From assembly GCF_035582795.1 (NCBI RefSeq), contig NC_134368.1:34656501-34720500 (forward strand): a DNA stretch of 64,000 bases, given 5' to 3'. The translations under genes and the position numbers were made by a program. Within the stretch, counting starts at the first letter, position 1. Each line of letters starts with the position of its first letter. This DNA comes from Mycteria americana (lineage: Eukaryota > Chordata > Aves > Ciconiiformes > Ciconiidae). Below are positions 14,301 through 27,700 of this stretch, piece after piece. The notes beneath the pieces are model-generated. The model was not told the DNA's origin. It saw only the letters and a list, made by a program, of their open reading frames with translations, and did not search any database.

Positions 14301-17300
14301 TTCTTTTTTTTTTATTTTTAACAGGAAGATTTTCAGTTCATCTGAGTGCTAAAAATATTTCCCAGCAAAGTGAGCATTCTGTTGCATAATAATTTGGGCT
14401 GTCTCTGGGCATTGATAAGTTGTATTAAGCATAGATGTCATGAGGAATAATTTGTGGCTAACATCTAATGCCAAGCCTAAAAGTAAAAGTCCATGCAATA
14501 CCCAGTTATGTTTTTAGGGAGATATTCAATTCATTTGGGGGAGGGGGGATGTCATACTCCAAACTGTCAGTAGCTTCTCTTTGATCTTTTATACTGTTTC
14601 AGAATTCATACCAATGCCAAAAATTAACTCCTCCATATCCATGGCTTCTCATCTGGTTTTGATTGAGCTTTCCAAATAGCCTTTATTCCAGCATGTGCTG
14701 AAATTCTTTGTATGCCATATACTCAGCCTGATAAACTTTGAACAAAGAAATCCTCTGAACACTACTCACGTTCACTTAGAGTCCATCTCCTCTCTTTTAC
14801 ACAAGCTTCTCCAAATGTGCTTTGTTCTAGTTCCAGGCAGTTAAGACTGTGAACATTATTTTGCTTGGTCTTTTGTCCTTTGTGGAAGAAAGGGGAGGAA
14901 AAAAAAAGTAGTGTGAATAAATTGAGTTAAGCTAAGTTTAGGAAGAGCCAGACTCATAGTTTTAACAGTTTCCCCAGCTGAATTATACTTTCATGCTCTG
15001 TTTATGTGTTTTCTTTGAAGAGAACCTGTTAGCAGAACACAACTTTAATTCCATGAAATAGCCTTCTGAGGGTTTGGTTTTTTCAGAGTCTGCATTATAG
15101 AGCTTTAGGAACAGGTAGAGTGAAAGGCAATATGAAATTACTTCAACTCTTGAAGGAGTCATGGCATTGTCATCACGTCACTGATCCCAGTGTGTATTTT
15201 ATGGTGATAGGCATGAAATGGTAGAGTAGCTGTCTCTGCTTTCTCAGAGGCATTTTCTGCCCATTTGGATGATTTATGTCTAGGTCATTACAAAATTTCT
15301 AATGTCACACACTCACACAGCTATCACAGCAGAGAGCAAAGTTATACTTAAAATAAATAATGGGGTCTTTATTCTGAAGGAGTAGCTGTCTTTGATCTGT
15401 TTGATGTCTGGGCTCAGTAGCTCTCCTGCATTTTTCTCCTTTTCTCATGTTTTGGCTTAATAACTACCACCAATTTCATATGAAACATTGCAGTCCAGTG
15501 CTGAGCCCACTGATGTCCTTCAAGAGTAAACCCATTTTTTCTCTTCTGGACAATTCATCGATTTGCTGTTGCCTACCCTAAACATCCTTTTAGAAGTATT
15601 AAAAGTATTCCTGGCTGTTGCATAGGCTCTCTGCAGTTTCTGGTGGGTTTGTCATTCCCATCAGAAAAGCCCTCTTTTTAAGGTCAGTTTTGAAGATAAT
15701 GAATCAGTTCTAATGCTTTGGAGATTGTTGGGTTTTTTTTTTTTTTTCATTTCTCTTTACGATCATAGGGAATTTCAGAGTAAGTGAAACATGTTCAACT
15801 GTAGCCTTGTGAAGTCTTAGCCTTCCTGCTTAGAACGTTACCTAGCTATATTTGACAGGTAGAATATGTTGCCTTGAAAATTTCAGAAGAAATACCTATT
15901 TATGTTGTATGGCTAGAAGAACACCACTTTTCTTTTTCAGACCTTTACTCTCAGGGTTTTTGAAGATTTCTCTCAACATCCTGTCAACAAGAGACTGTAG
16001 TCTGTCACCATCCAGTTCATCTTTTAGGATAATCAGTGAGTTAGGATGACTACTAGCACTACTGGAGAGTTACACACAAGGTAGAACCTCTACCTATAAT
16101 TCAGAGGTAAAGTAAATGCAAATGTTTTTGTACACAACAGGCAGTCTTCTATGGCTGGTTTCCATAAGTATCTGCAGTGCTATAGCAGAGTATCAGGTTT
16201 CATTAATTTTGTCTTCTATTTTAAAGTTTTGTACCTGCAGAGTTCAGAAATAGAGAGTTGGTTAGTCTTTAGGGAAATCTCTGCCTAAATCAGAACAGGA
16301 TGCCAATTAATTCTAGGTGGGTCATATGGCATATCTTCAAGGTTGATTTTTACCTTTTGTTCTAGCAGGAAATTCTGCTGTGCATATAATGATAGATTTT
16401 AAAAACTATATTTGGCTAGCACCAAAAAACGTGTCTAAGTTGTATACCACTGAAACTTCGCTAGTGAGTACAGAGTCACTCTTAATCCAGAAAGTCCTAA
16501 GGAGCTCTTTGCCCTTCATATTCTTTTATCAAGACCCAGACTTCCTGCCTTGGATTTCCAAACTTCCATGCTATTTTGTTACTTTAATTAGAGCTTGTTA
16601 TTTGTATTTTAAGTATACCAGATTGATAGCGTTTGAGAAGGATATTTTTTCAAAGCTGTTTATCACCTCAGACCAAATAACGTGAAAAAAATTGTGTTGT
16701 TATTAATGATGAAGCATGGACTAGTAATTGCTGCATTTTTCTCCTCTTTTTTTCCTCTTTTCCAAGATATGGATAGATAATGTTTTAGGTAGTTCAATAC
16801 CAGACATTGAACTCTGGATGCTTTGTTTCAGAAGCCTATATAAAGTTTGTGGAACTGGAGGTATTTAGGTGCTTTGACCTATCATTTCTAGACTTCAGTG
16901 GAGAAATGCTGAAGTACAACAGTGATTTTCCTTCTGTTATCATCAACGTACTTCTAAATTGTTTTTCTTTTGATCATTAGAATTCTGTTAGATTTTTTTG
17001 CAACCAAGACAAAGGATTCTTAGCATAAAACCAGAAGTAATTTAAAATGTTTTAAACAACATTTTCATAGTGGAGCAATTACTGTATCTCAGTAGTTTCC
17101 TGTCTGATGAATTGCTCTACTTTCATTCATCTAGTACAGTGTTCGAGGTTAAAATAAAAAACAACAAAAAAATCCTCTTTGAAATTTCTTCTGATGTGAG
17201 TTATATTTTTGAAATGAATACTTACAATTGATCATTTAAATATAATGTGTTATGTGATGGCTTTTGATATTCCATTCTACTGAGGAAAATATTAACATTT

Positions 17301-18247
17301 TAAAACTGCTTCACTCAAGCAAATTTTCAAATTTATTAAGATGCTTATGGGATTGTTTTAACCTCTACTGAAACAGATTAAACTCACTACTGCTTTTTGA
17401 AGAACACTCATCACATCAGACCACCTTTCTCTTCTGGATTTATCACAAAATCAGCACCACTGCAGTTAATGGGGCAGTCAATAATGATGCATCTCTCAGT
17501 ACCTGTCAAAAATCACGTATTGCAAAATTACAGTGACTTTTTGTCTGGATCTCATATTACTAACAATGCATCCAGTTCATTTTTCATGTTACAAGGTGGA
17601 CTCTGGCACCAACTGATAATGTGTCTGAAAGTTACTATTAGCATGTGACACTGTTTGCACACTACTTCTGAAAAACAAGTTTAATATTTAGATGGATATG
17701 CATGATATTTCAGTGCTAGAAGAGCTCTGTTTTCGTGAAAGGCTATAGTTAAAGGGAAGGATATTTGGATAAAAAGATGTTCAGGCCGCTCTAGTGGGTC
17801 CATAAAAGATTTTAAGATGAGACTCTGTTCTTTGTAGATAATAATTTAAGAAAGGCAGAAAAGGATGAAAATTTGAACTTAGTATGTATGTGAAATGTGA
17901 AAAAAAGGCCAAGATTAAAGGGAAATGAAAGAAAGTAACTGGAAGTTATGGGAGTTTGAGCACAGGGAATGTTTTGTTCTGCTTTACCCTCTTCAGCTGC
18001 TGGAAACTGGAGTTCTGCATGAGAAATGCACGTGCATTGCTGGCTGCATTTCTAGGGACAGAAATAAAGGAGCTGTAGTTTGACAAGTGTATGCCAAAGT
18101 GGCATTTTCTGAAGGCAGTAAAGCAACGCATAGGTGAAAAAGGATCTTAGCCAAGGTATGCTTACTGACAAGTTGATTATCATTTAAACTAGCTAAGAAT
18201 TTTTTTAGATTAGGCATGCAGGATTTTACACCGTTTATCTTAATTTT
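11371..18247. other. Non-coding stretch with a low-stop-density patch
   Basis: There is no recognisable gene here. Between about 11400 and 12930, open frames are longer than average on both strands, including 200 codons on the minus strand at 12322-12924. None shows a family signature I recognise, splice-consistent ends or a codon pattern that favours one frame. Long T-rich runs lie at about 14288-14322 and 15731-15748. The stretch is probably intergenic or intronic DNA with unrecognised old repeats. Confidence 0.5.
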
Positions 18248-18285
18248 TGTGCTGGTTTTGGCTGGGATAGAGTTAATTTTCTTCC
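18248..18285 (+). mobile_element. Scrap of an avian LTR (5' end)
   Basis: About 38 bases beginning TGTGCTGGTTTTGGCTGGG match, with about two differences, the LTR start found intact in reverse complement at 60427 (TGTCCTGGTTTTGGCTGGG...). Similarity stops after the TTTTCTTCC segment. This is a short remnant of the same LTR family in plus orientation. Confidence 0.7.
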
Positions 18286-20523
18286 ATGACAATTTTATAT
18301 AACAAAATTCATTCTATGAGTATCCGTTGCTAGTGTAGAACAATTACTTCATGTTTTAATAGTGTTTCTATGAGGAATGTGTAATTACTCTTTGTGCCAA
18401 AAATTTCTTGCATTATGAAAACAAATACAGTTTACAGATGGCACTAACCTATTAATCAGATTCAATAAAAATCAGTAAGTTGGTGAAATATTCCATCTAG
18501 TACTAGTAAGGGAAGTGGTGGCATTTCAGAATTAGAAGTAATTTCTATGGCATTTTGCCACTCAATATTTTACACAAAAGGGGTTGTACGTATTCTAGTT
18601 ACTCTCTTGAACAAGAAGGTATGTCAGATGTCAGAAACTTTTTTCGAACAGTTGGTAAAATGAGATGTCTTTCCTGGCTGTAATTTCCCACGAGGTTACC
18701 CTAGATCATTGCATTTCAACTAGCAGCCTGTTTTCCTGGGTTTGGTCCCTGAGATAGTGAATCTGTCCTGGCCACCTTTTTCTCCTGTGGCAAGTAAGGA
18801 ATGGTTTGTGGTCAGATCCTGCCTCTGCACAGACAGGTACTTTGAACTCAAGTTGCTGCCGTTGCCTCCAGAGCTCATGAGAAGGTGAGGGAGGAGGACA
18901 GTTTTATTCCAAAATTGTGATCCAGCCATAATAACAATGAAGGCTGGGCCACCCAGAAATAAGCTATCCTTTTGTATAGTAGGCACTGAGAAGCAATCCA
19001 AGAAATACTGTAGTTTGCACCCATGCACACACACAAACCCACATACACACATAGTATGTGGAAGAATACCTCTTTCGTGATAACTAGTCTAGTTATTTGC
19101 AGTGTCTGGACTTTTGGGGTCCTGGCTTGTGCATTTGGAGTGGTTTTTTTAAGCAAATAGAATTGGCTGTATTAGGATCTAGTGTTTTATGGGATTTTCC
19201 CCACAACTTATTCACAGCATGGCTGGAGATGAGGCTAATTTTTGTACACATTTAGAAAAAGCAGTTTATTTAGGAACAAATAAGGGGAGAAGTATCTTTT
19301 TTCACTTAAATTAATGGATGATACAAAAGAAGAAAAATGTGAACATGCAGTTAAAGAACGAATGTGAGATAATATGGTAACTAAATGTGCTTGATATTCT
19401 CTGTTGCTAGTGTTCAATACATAATAGTTAGAGGATGTTTGAGGGAATTCATAATTTCCTGTGTGACACCCCCTGACCTTCTTGGTCAGAAGGTGAGCAT
19501 GCCATTCAGGATCATTGGATGTGGCAAGGGAAGAAAGTGACTGAGGGGAGGAGGTGGTCTAAAATGTTTATCAAGATGTTCTGTGTTCACTGAAGGTAGA
19601 ATTAAAAGTTAAAAATTTATGGGGCTTTCTGTTGCCACAACAGAGTGAAACTGGAAAACTGGATTTCACCCAGTCTTCATGTGAGGGAAGTGATGGGCTG
19701 TCCCAGCCACTTTCCAGTTGTTATGTGATCCAAATTATCCTGAAAACACATTTGTGTGTAATTTATTATAACTAGTGCATCGTTTGGTACTGCAAGTATT
19801 TTACTGCAAGCAACATTTATGTGGTTTGTTCCTCTCTGTCATTTGGTAGCCAGTGAAGTACCTTCATAGGTAAAATAATGCAACTTAATGCTCAAATGAC
19901 TTCTGATTTTTATGAGCAGAACAGTCGCCCGGAAAAACTGTGGAACTGCAAAGCTGCCAGCTTTTCCAATATCCTCCAGACAATTTATATTGAAGATAAA
20001 GTTGCAAGTAGAGAACCATCATGGTGTCTGGCTGGGACTATGTGCACACATGTGCACACACACAAGTTGGGCTTTGTCTGGGATGTTTGTGTTATTCCAT
20101 ATGTCATTTTTTTTTTCAGAATATTCATCACTTTATGAACCTATGCTTGTGCTGTCTTACATGGTTTTTTATGCTCTGCTGAAATGACTCTCCTGCTATT
20201 GCTAAACTTGTTCTGGATTTATACCAAGAGAAGATCTGGTTTCTTCAGGCAGACTGCCTGCCAGACTTGCATTAAGTCAGGTCTGCATAGATCTGCAAAG
20301 CAGCAGCCTTCATCATAGTTATGCAACTGTCATGCATAGCCATGATTTGGTTAAGACACAAAAGAATACTTCTTTCTTAAGGGAAGTTCACAAAGGGTTT
20401 TCTGTGTATCTTCAGAAGGTGCTGAACAGAGCCTTCCTGTCTATTATGTGACAAAATGGAGCACTTCAGCCTGTGCAAGCGTAAGCTGTCTGGAAAGCTG
20501 CAGTACATGGTTAGGCTAACATA

Positions 20524-20589
20524 GGGTCACTTCCCATAGCTGTTGCTCGGCCACTTGGGTCACTTCACATAGCTGTTGCTTGGCCACTT
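20524..20589. repeat. 33-bp tandem duplication (two copies)
   Basis: GGGTCACTTC..CATAGCTGTTGCT.GGCCACTT occurs at 20524-20556 and again at 20557-20589. The copies differ at only about two positions (C/A and C/T). It is a local duplication with no evident function. Confidence 0.9.
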
Positions 20590-23500
20590 GGAAATCTGTG
20601 ATCAAGATCGCAGTGTGTGACTAGCAAGGTCAGTGTTGGTTTTTGCTGTGTTTTGAAGTCTTGGTCATGTTTTACCTGTGAGATGTTACATGCAGTCAAG
20701 CTGTTTATTGACTTGCTTAAAAAATACTGAGAAATTTGAAAACCTTTTCAGAAAATTACCCAGTTGAAGGTTATAATGTTCTTCAAGCTCTGTTCCTGAT
20801 GCATTAAATGTAGTGCTGCTATTTAAAGCCAAGAAAAGGGAACTCTGGCATTAGTTGCCTCAGTTATAAATAATGTTAGGTGTTAGGATTTATATGATCT
20901 TGACGTGGACAGTGTATATTCAGAGTGTCTGGTTGGAGTGTCTACATTTAATGTCAAAGGGTAATGCTCTGTAACAGGGTTGCTATAGTGACTTTGCAGT
21001 GACTTATTATTTTGGGGGTTCATATTTGAAAGAAGTAGTGTTTGATTCTGTAGGGTGCAGAAAGTATCCCCAAGGAATGCCGGGTGGTCTTAACACCACT
21101 AACTTCAGAACACAGAATGCTGTTTAATACTTCTAGGATTAAGCCTTGCAGATGGAGCTTATTTATATCGTGTGAACTAACTATTCCTGTTTATGTTGTT
21201 TTGTATTGTTCTCATATATAAGCCTAAAATAAATCACAGCAGTGCACTTAGCACACTGGTTCTGTCTGGTGTGAGTGATGTCTGCCAGTGGTGTTGGGCA
21301 CATCACAGTTCCATTTTCACACAGAATGGAAGCAAAATACTTCTCTGATTTAATATTTAAAGTCCAGTACAGATCCAGCGATGGATCCTACTTTAAATAC
21401 TTTGTCATATAGAAACAAGTCATATAGTCATATAGAAACAAGTAAGATGTGTAATAGGAATTCCTTCCCTTCCCTTGCTCCGTGACACTTTTGTAAGCAA
21501 AGCTATTTCCAGTATCATCCATGATTTCTTTTAGTCTTAAGTTGGATACATTCATCCTTTCTCTCTCCTCTACTGTCTGTTCTTCCTTCCTTGGCCCCTA
21601 TAGAAAAAAGGGGAAAAGTCCACTTTTTTGTATAAAATGGAGTTATTTTAAACAATTTTCAATAAATCAATACAGAAAATTAATTGCACTGTTTTTGTTA
21701 AACAAAAAGACCAGCTGCAGCCTATTAGTGTATGGTGCACTGGTCAAATGGGCCAAGAGGTGCTGTGACCTAGGGATGGGACTGGGCAACCTCAGCGGAG
21801 CAAGAATCCCTGACGCTGATACCACTTCTGTCATCAAACCAGCCAGCTGAGGCTGGGAATGGAGGAGAGAAATGAGGTGAATCATTAGTTCTTTGCTTAA
21901 TTTCCATTCTTACGCCATGAAATTAGGCTACTTTTTGGGCTGCTGAGCTGTTCCCTTTGTGGTTCCCCTGTGGAAGCACACAGGAGCACACAGCCAAAGC
22001 CATTCCAAAAATATGTAGACTTTACAGAAATTTTAGAAGCCACCTCAGGATTTTAGGCATGTGAAAGGGCTCTCATGATTTCTACTTTAAAATCAGTGGC
22101 TAAGTCTCTTTTAGAGAATCACTAGCTTTTGTGCAAAGCAATACTATTTTCAGCAGGGAAAGGGCTGGGATTTAATTTTGATCCTGAAGTCACTACTCAT
22201 ATCTTCCTGTTAGCAGAGAAAAAAAATTCCAGGATTGTATTTGTAAATACTTCTCTACTAGTTTGTCAGGGTATTATTTTTTTATTTTGTCTGGTTTTGA
22301 AGAGGCCAGAATAGATGGAATTGATCTGAGGTAAGCTTGTAAGAGGCTTTTGCTTATGTCTTACACAAGAGGCTGTCATGGAAACTTAGTAGCCATGGGG
22401 TGAGAGGTAAAGCCCTGTTACTGATTAAAAACAGCTTAAAAAGAGTAAATAAAACAAGCAACCTTCATATCATTTTTGCAGGCATTTTCCGGCATGGAAA
22501 ATGATTGTTAATGACATACCTCAGGAATGAAGCAGAAATGGAGTTAATAGAAATTTTCCGGACAAAATTGTTTTTTATAGGAAAAGTGAATGTTCATTAA
22601 AGATGGTAACTGGAAAGATTCCCCTTTTTTGATACAGGAAAAAAAAACACTTTTAGCCTTTCCAATTGAAAGATTTTTAAAGAAAAACAAAACCAAAAAA
22701 AGCATCAAAACCCCTCACAAATATTCCTGCAACAATAAAAAATCCAAGTAAACTGAAAAGAGATTATTTGGCTGGGGGAGGGAGGGAAAGACTGAGTTGA
22801 AGGATGACAGTTCTATATTCTAGGACTGGGAAATAAATTTTCCGTTGGTTAATTCAGGTAACGAAAAAAGTGATAACTAGAACAAGGCAACCTTAAAAAA
22901 CTATAAAGGAAACACATCCAGAACAACTAAAAAAGTACTATCTTCATAAATAATGATGTAACTCTTAATAATAAATAACTTAGAGCCCCATTATTTGGGT
23001 TAAAAGCTTGGTAAGTTTTTTTTTTTTTTAAGTTTTGAGATTTAAGGACTATTTTAAAATGGCAGTTGCATTTGCATAGGCTAGGATCATTACTATGAAA
23101 TGTGCCTAATTATCTACATAAGTTGCCATTAGAAGAAAATATACATGGTCAGTGGTATGTTACCACAGATTTGGCTCAAACATGGACTATTATCAGAAAT
23201 TGAATACTTTTTTTTTTTTTTGTAAGTTTGCTTCAGTTTGAGATGGTGTGAGTTCCGTCAGCCTTACGGAAAAGCAGAATAAGATGTTATCCAATAGCTT
23301 ACATCTCAAAAAATGCACCATGTCTTAACATTTTGGTTTTGGGTAGATCTTCCTCCTTGGTCTTTTTGAAAGACTGTTTGTAACTTCATGCCTCTGATGA
23401 ATAAGTGTGCTCATGCCTTGACTGGCCTGTGCTGCCTTCCTCATGCTCCTTCCCAAGCCGCAGAGTGGAGCCACACCTGATGCTCCTTTCTCAGGTCTCC

Positions 23501-24717
23501 GGGGAGATGCGAAACTGCTTCATTTCAGTCTTGGCAAGACATGGCATCGCACTTTATTTTCAATTACAGATCAAGTGCTAGTTTTAACTTTGATTTTCTT
23601 GGATCTTCTTTGTATACGTTACGAACTTTTCTATCTAAATTTCCTATTTATATTTATCCTGTATTCAAGGTGTGGATTTGGGTGAAAAAAGTAAAAATGT
23701 GTGGATTTTTTTTTTCTAGAGAGTATGGCTTTAAATAGTTACGTTCCTTCTCCAAGGCTTCTCCAAAACTCTGATTTTAGACTTGGGGACAGCACTATGA
23801 GTCAGCACTACAAACATTTTCTTTAGACCCTTGGGAATATTTGGAATTCAACAAATGATAGCTAGTAGCTTCTTGGGACATGCTTAATATTAGGTTAAAT
23901 GACTCATTCCTGGGTCAAAATAACTAGTAGGAATTTGTGCCAATGTAGTTGTTCTTCTTGTTACATATGAAATGCAGGTTAGCAGATTTGTTCTTCACGC
24001 CTGTATGAGTCTAATAGTATATGATTATTTTTAATAGGACGTGTTACATTTCTCTTACAGAAAGTCAGGATTTGAGGTATTTTTCTTTCTAAGTACAAAG
24101 TGAAAGAGAATTATTAAAGAAAAGTTGAGAGAATTGGTAAGTGGTAGCTTTATTTTAATCTGTACAACGTTGTGTAGGAACTAGTTTCAGCAATCTGCTT
24201 AAACCATAAGAAGCAATCTAAGATAAATACGTCTATATTTTATTAAATAGAAAGCCCTTTAAAAACTGTTGGTTGTAATTTATTCTCTTCAGAAATGATC
24301 CTGTCATAACATTATAGAGATAGCCTACATTACTGTTGAGCTTTATAAAGATTCTTTTTCTTTTACATGTTTGTGATCATCCTATGTAGATTAGCACATA
24401 GATTGGACTAATTTTAATTTTTTGTGGTAACCTGGATTTTTATTCTCAGAACCACATCTCAGAAACACTAAAATGCTAATTACTTTATTTATCTTGACAC
24501 AGAAAAGATTCTTGCTGGCACTTGATGAATCCTTTTATGAATACTAGTACATCTTCTCAAATCCTATCAGAGCTGCACAAACTGTACAAACTATGTCGTG
24601 TTTTTTTTCTTGTGCATGTCAAAAGTTATGTTTGTTAGTTGGCTACAAGGTCCTGACTTCCAAGGCAAAGCAGCACGCGCTGTGCAGAGCACTGTCAAGG
24701 GATTGCAATGGTTCACT

Positions 24718-24775
24718 AAGGTCCCAGTCCTGCAAGCACTTTTGTTCATGTTTAACTTGTGTGCAGTATGGGTAG
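24718..24775 (+). repeat. Possible remnant of an ancient reptile/bird interspersed repeat
   Basis: The string containing CCAGTCCTGCAAGCAC, then GTTTAACTT and GTGTGCAGTATGGGTAG, resembles an old repeat widespread in reptile genomes ("cctgcaaacacttacgcacgtg..."). The match is from memory and degenerate. A repeat-library search would settle it. Confidence 0.3.
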
Positions 24776-27700
24776 TTATATGGGCAAGAACATGGATATA
24801 CTTTTGCAAAGTTAGCGCCTCTAGTTATGTGCAACTCCACAGCTTTTTGGCCCGTAGCTGTGAGGCTGTATCTGTGAGACAAGTCAGAGTCAACAGCAGA
24901 GCAGCTTTTAATAAGTTTGTCATTTGGGCTTCTGCAGTATTTTGTTTCAGTCTGTGCAAGAGTTTCACAAATTAATGGGGATTTTTTTTTAATTTAAAAT
25001 TCCCTGAGCATGAATTTCTGCATACCTCTATGAAAATATGTTCATACTCTTTTGACACCATAAGAGAAAGTCTTAAAGGAGCCTTCCATAGGAAACTAAA
25101 ATAAATAAAATAGTTTTCTCTTTCAGTGCATTCCTTCTAATGTGGTCAGCTGTTTCATGGCAAGAAGAGAATTTCTGATCAACTTCTTTATGGAAAGAAT
25201 GTGCTGCGAAAGTCCTTGGTGTATGCAAGTTGGAGAACTGTTGGATGAGGCACTTTAGATAATCCAAGTGTGATATAATTGCTAAAGAGCAGTAAAGAAG
25301 TCTCTAAAGCCACAACCTAAGCTATAAAGTAATGTTGTTGGTCAAAACACAGTTGGATTTGTAACTGGAAACAAACTAGGAGCCACTAAGTGGACTACAC
25401 AAAGTTCTTTTCTGGAGAGAAACAAGAATTTCCTCCAAGAGAGAAGCTGGGTATGCTATTGCAGGTAGCTGCCTCCAGACAGCACTCTCTATGCTCAGTC
25501 TGTCCTAAGTGCCTCAGATCTGGCATCCTTCACTGGTACTCCAGCAGACCCTGCACCTTCATGAACACCTCTCTGATGCTGCTGTGTCACACACCCTGTG
25601 GCACACAAATACACCTTTCGGCTGAATCTACGAAAATGCCACTCCACTGGGTGGCAACATGGTCTTCTTGCAATTTCAAGTATGCATGACTTAAAACACA
25701 CAAAAAACTATGTCTGAGTGTCCATAGGACCTCTGCACCAAGCCTTGTGTAGTGGGGATATACTGATCTACCCCACAGTGCTCTAGATCTAGGCGGGACA
25801 GATGCAAGCTATTTTATTTCACCAGCCAGCGTACTCCCTGCCTCTTGGCCGGCAGCCAGGGACAGTTCTAGGTTTGAATGCCTTTAGCAGCATAGCTGCT
25901 GTGTGCTCCTGTTCCCAGGATTAAGTTTTAGAAAGTCCAGTGAACCGCAGAAGCGCAGCTCCTATCTGTCTTTGTAATGATCCATAAATTTACTGGTGTT
26001 ACCAGGGATGAAATGTTATCACAGCCAGGTGATAGCTCCGAAGGAACCAGAAAGTGCACTTGTGAGTGACTTTCCAGCCCCATGGATGTCAGCAGAGGTT
26101 CTACTGTGAATTTAAAGAATGAGGATGAAATTTTGAACCGATTTATACAGCCTCTGAAGGATTTGAACTTTTAGTGTCTGTAACAAATCTGTACCATAAT
26201 AAGGTCAAGAATAAAAATGAAGAGAGGCAGAAAGCAAAGAGGGATCTGGTTAATACTAAATCTGACTTACTGTAATCTTGTTTCTGGCATTTTCCATAAA
26301 AGGAAGATCCACTTCTGAAGAGACAATCCCAGAGGAGCTGGTGCCTAGAAATGGTACCAAAGAAAGTTTTGGAGATGCTGCGGTTACATGGATGAATAAA
26401 TAACTGCTCATTTTCCAGTTTTCAGTGAGATGTACTGGAAGTGGATTTTTGCAAACTCTAGAAACCTTATGGTACATTCACTGGATTGTTTTATGCTGTA
26501 TATTAGATAAAGTAGTTAAATATCGTGATTGCGATCTATGTTATAGCACTTGCAGACAAACTTAAACTAGAGAAATCATTTGCATGGTTATATTTCTATT
26601 CTGTTTGGGGAGTAAATCCATGAAAGATGTAGTGATGGTGCTCTACTGTGAAATAATAAGAGTGGTAGGGTTTTTTCTTCTTAATTGTACAGTGAATAAA
26701 TTGAAAGAGTGCTAGAGATTGCAATGGGTAGTGAAAAAAGATCCAGGAAAAAGGTGACACCCCTAAAATATTTATTGTAGAAAAGTGTGAACAATCCTTG
26801 TGGTGTTGTGGTTGTGTATTGTTGGGAGAGGAAGGGTTAGTCCATTCTGTCATTACTGTCTGCTTCTTTCTGTTTCCTAATTCAAAGTCCTTATTTTGAA
26901 TCAAATCCTGACCCCAGTGATATAATTTGGAATTTTGCTGTTGGCTTCAGTCTGACCAGGTTTGTGCATTTAATACCAAGAATTGTTTGTCTTGCTCTGT
27001 GAATATGACAACATGTCCTGGATGGCTCTGTGTTAATTCTGCACAGTGCAAAAGGTTTTGAAATGTGTGTACATACAAATGCAAACAATGCATGTATATA
27101 AAATGTCCATAAAATATTTTATAGGTATTTTATAGATGCTATAGGAAGAACCATGATTATAGGGAATTAATATGTTTACAGGAATGCAACTTTGAAATTA
27201 AACTACTTTCTTAAGCTTGTTCTACCTTCCTGGAAATACAGAATTCCAGTTCCCCTGTTTAAATTTGGGCCCATGCCCCTCTTATGATCACATCTATATG
27301 GCCTGCATAGCCTTCAGTTCTATGGCCACATTTAGAACGAAGTCGACAGTAGTTGTCAAGGTTTGCTTTTTTGTTTGGTTTTGGGGGGGGGTGGGTGTGA
27401 TTTTGGTTTGTTGATTTTGGGGTTTTTTTTGCTTTGACCTGCTAAACTGTCTTTTATTAAAAACTTAATAAAGCCACTTGGGAATTATTTACATATGGTG
27501 ATACCCCAGACAGTGGTTCCAGCTCCAAGAGTGACATAAGTTTGTAGATCAGCCCAGTACAGTGCATCACCATTAACCTGGCAGGAGTCTACCAGAAAGC
27601 AATCGAAGCGGAACACCAACGCCAGGTTAGCCTCACACTCAGCTTTTCTGTGGGGGTATCCTGCCCTGATACTGTGGGGAAGGTATGCCTGAGGAAGGCT

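Noticed and set aside
19018..19050. CA-rich run considered as a regulatory Z-DNA element
   Set aside because: It is short and interrupted, an ordinary degenerate microsatellite.
24598..24975. 125-codon frame with hydrophobic stretches
   Set aside because: The hydrophobic character reflects T-rich DNA. Frames on the opposite strand are equally open, and part overlaps a probable old repeat.
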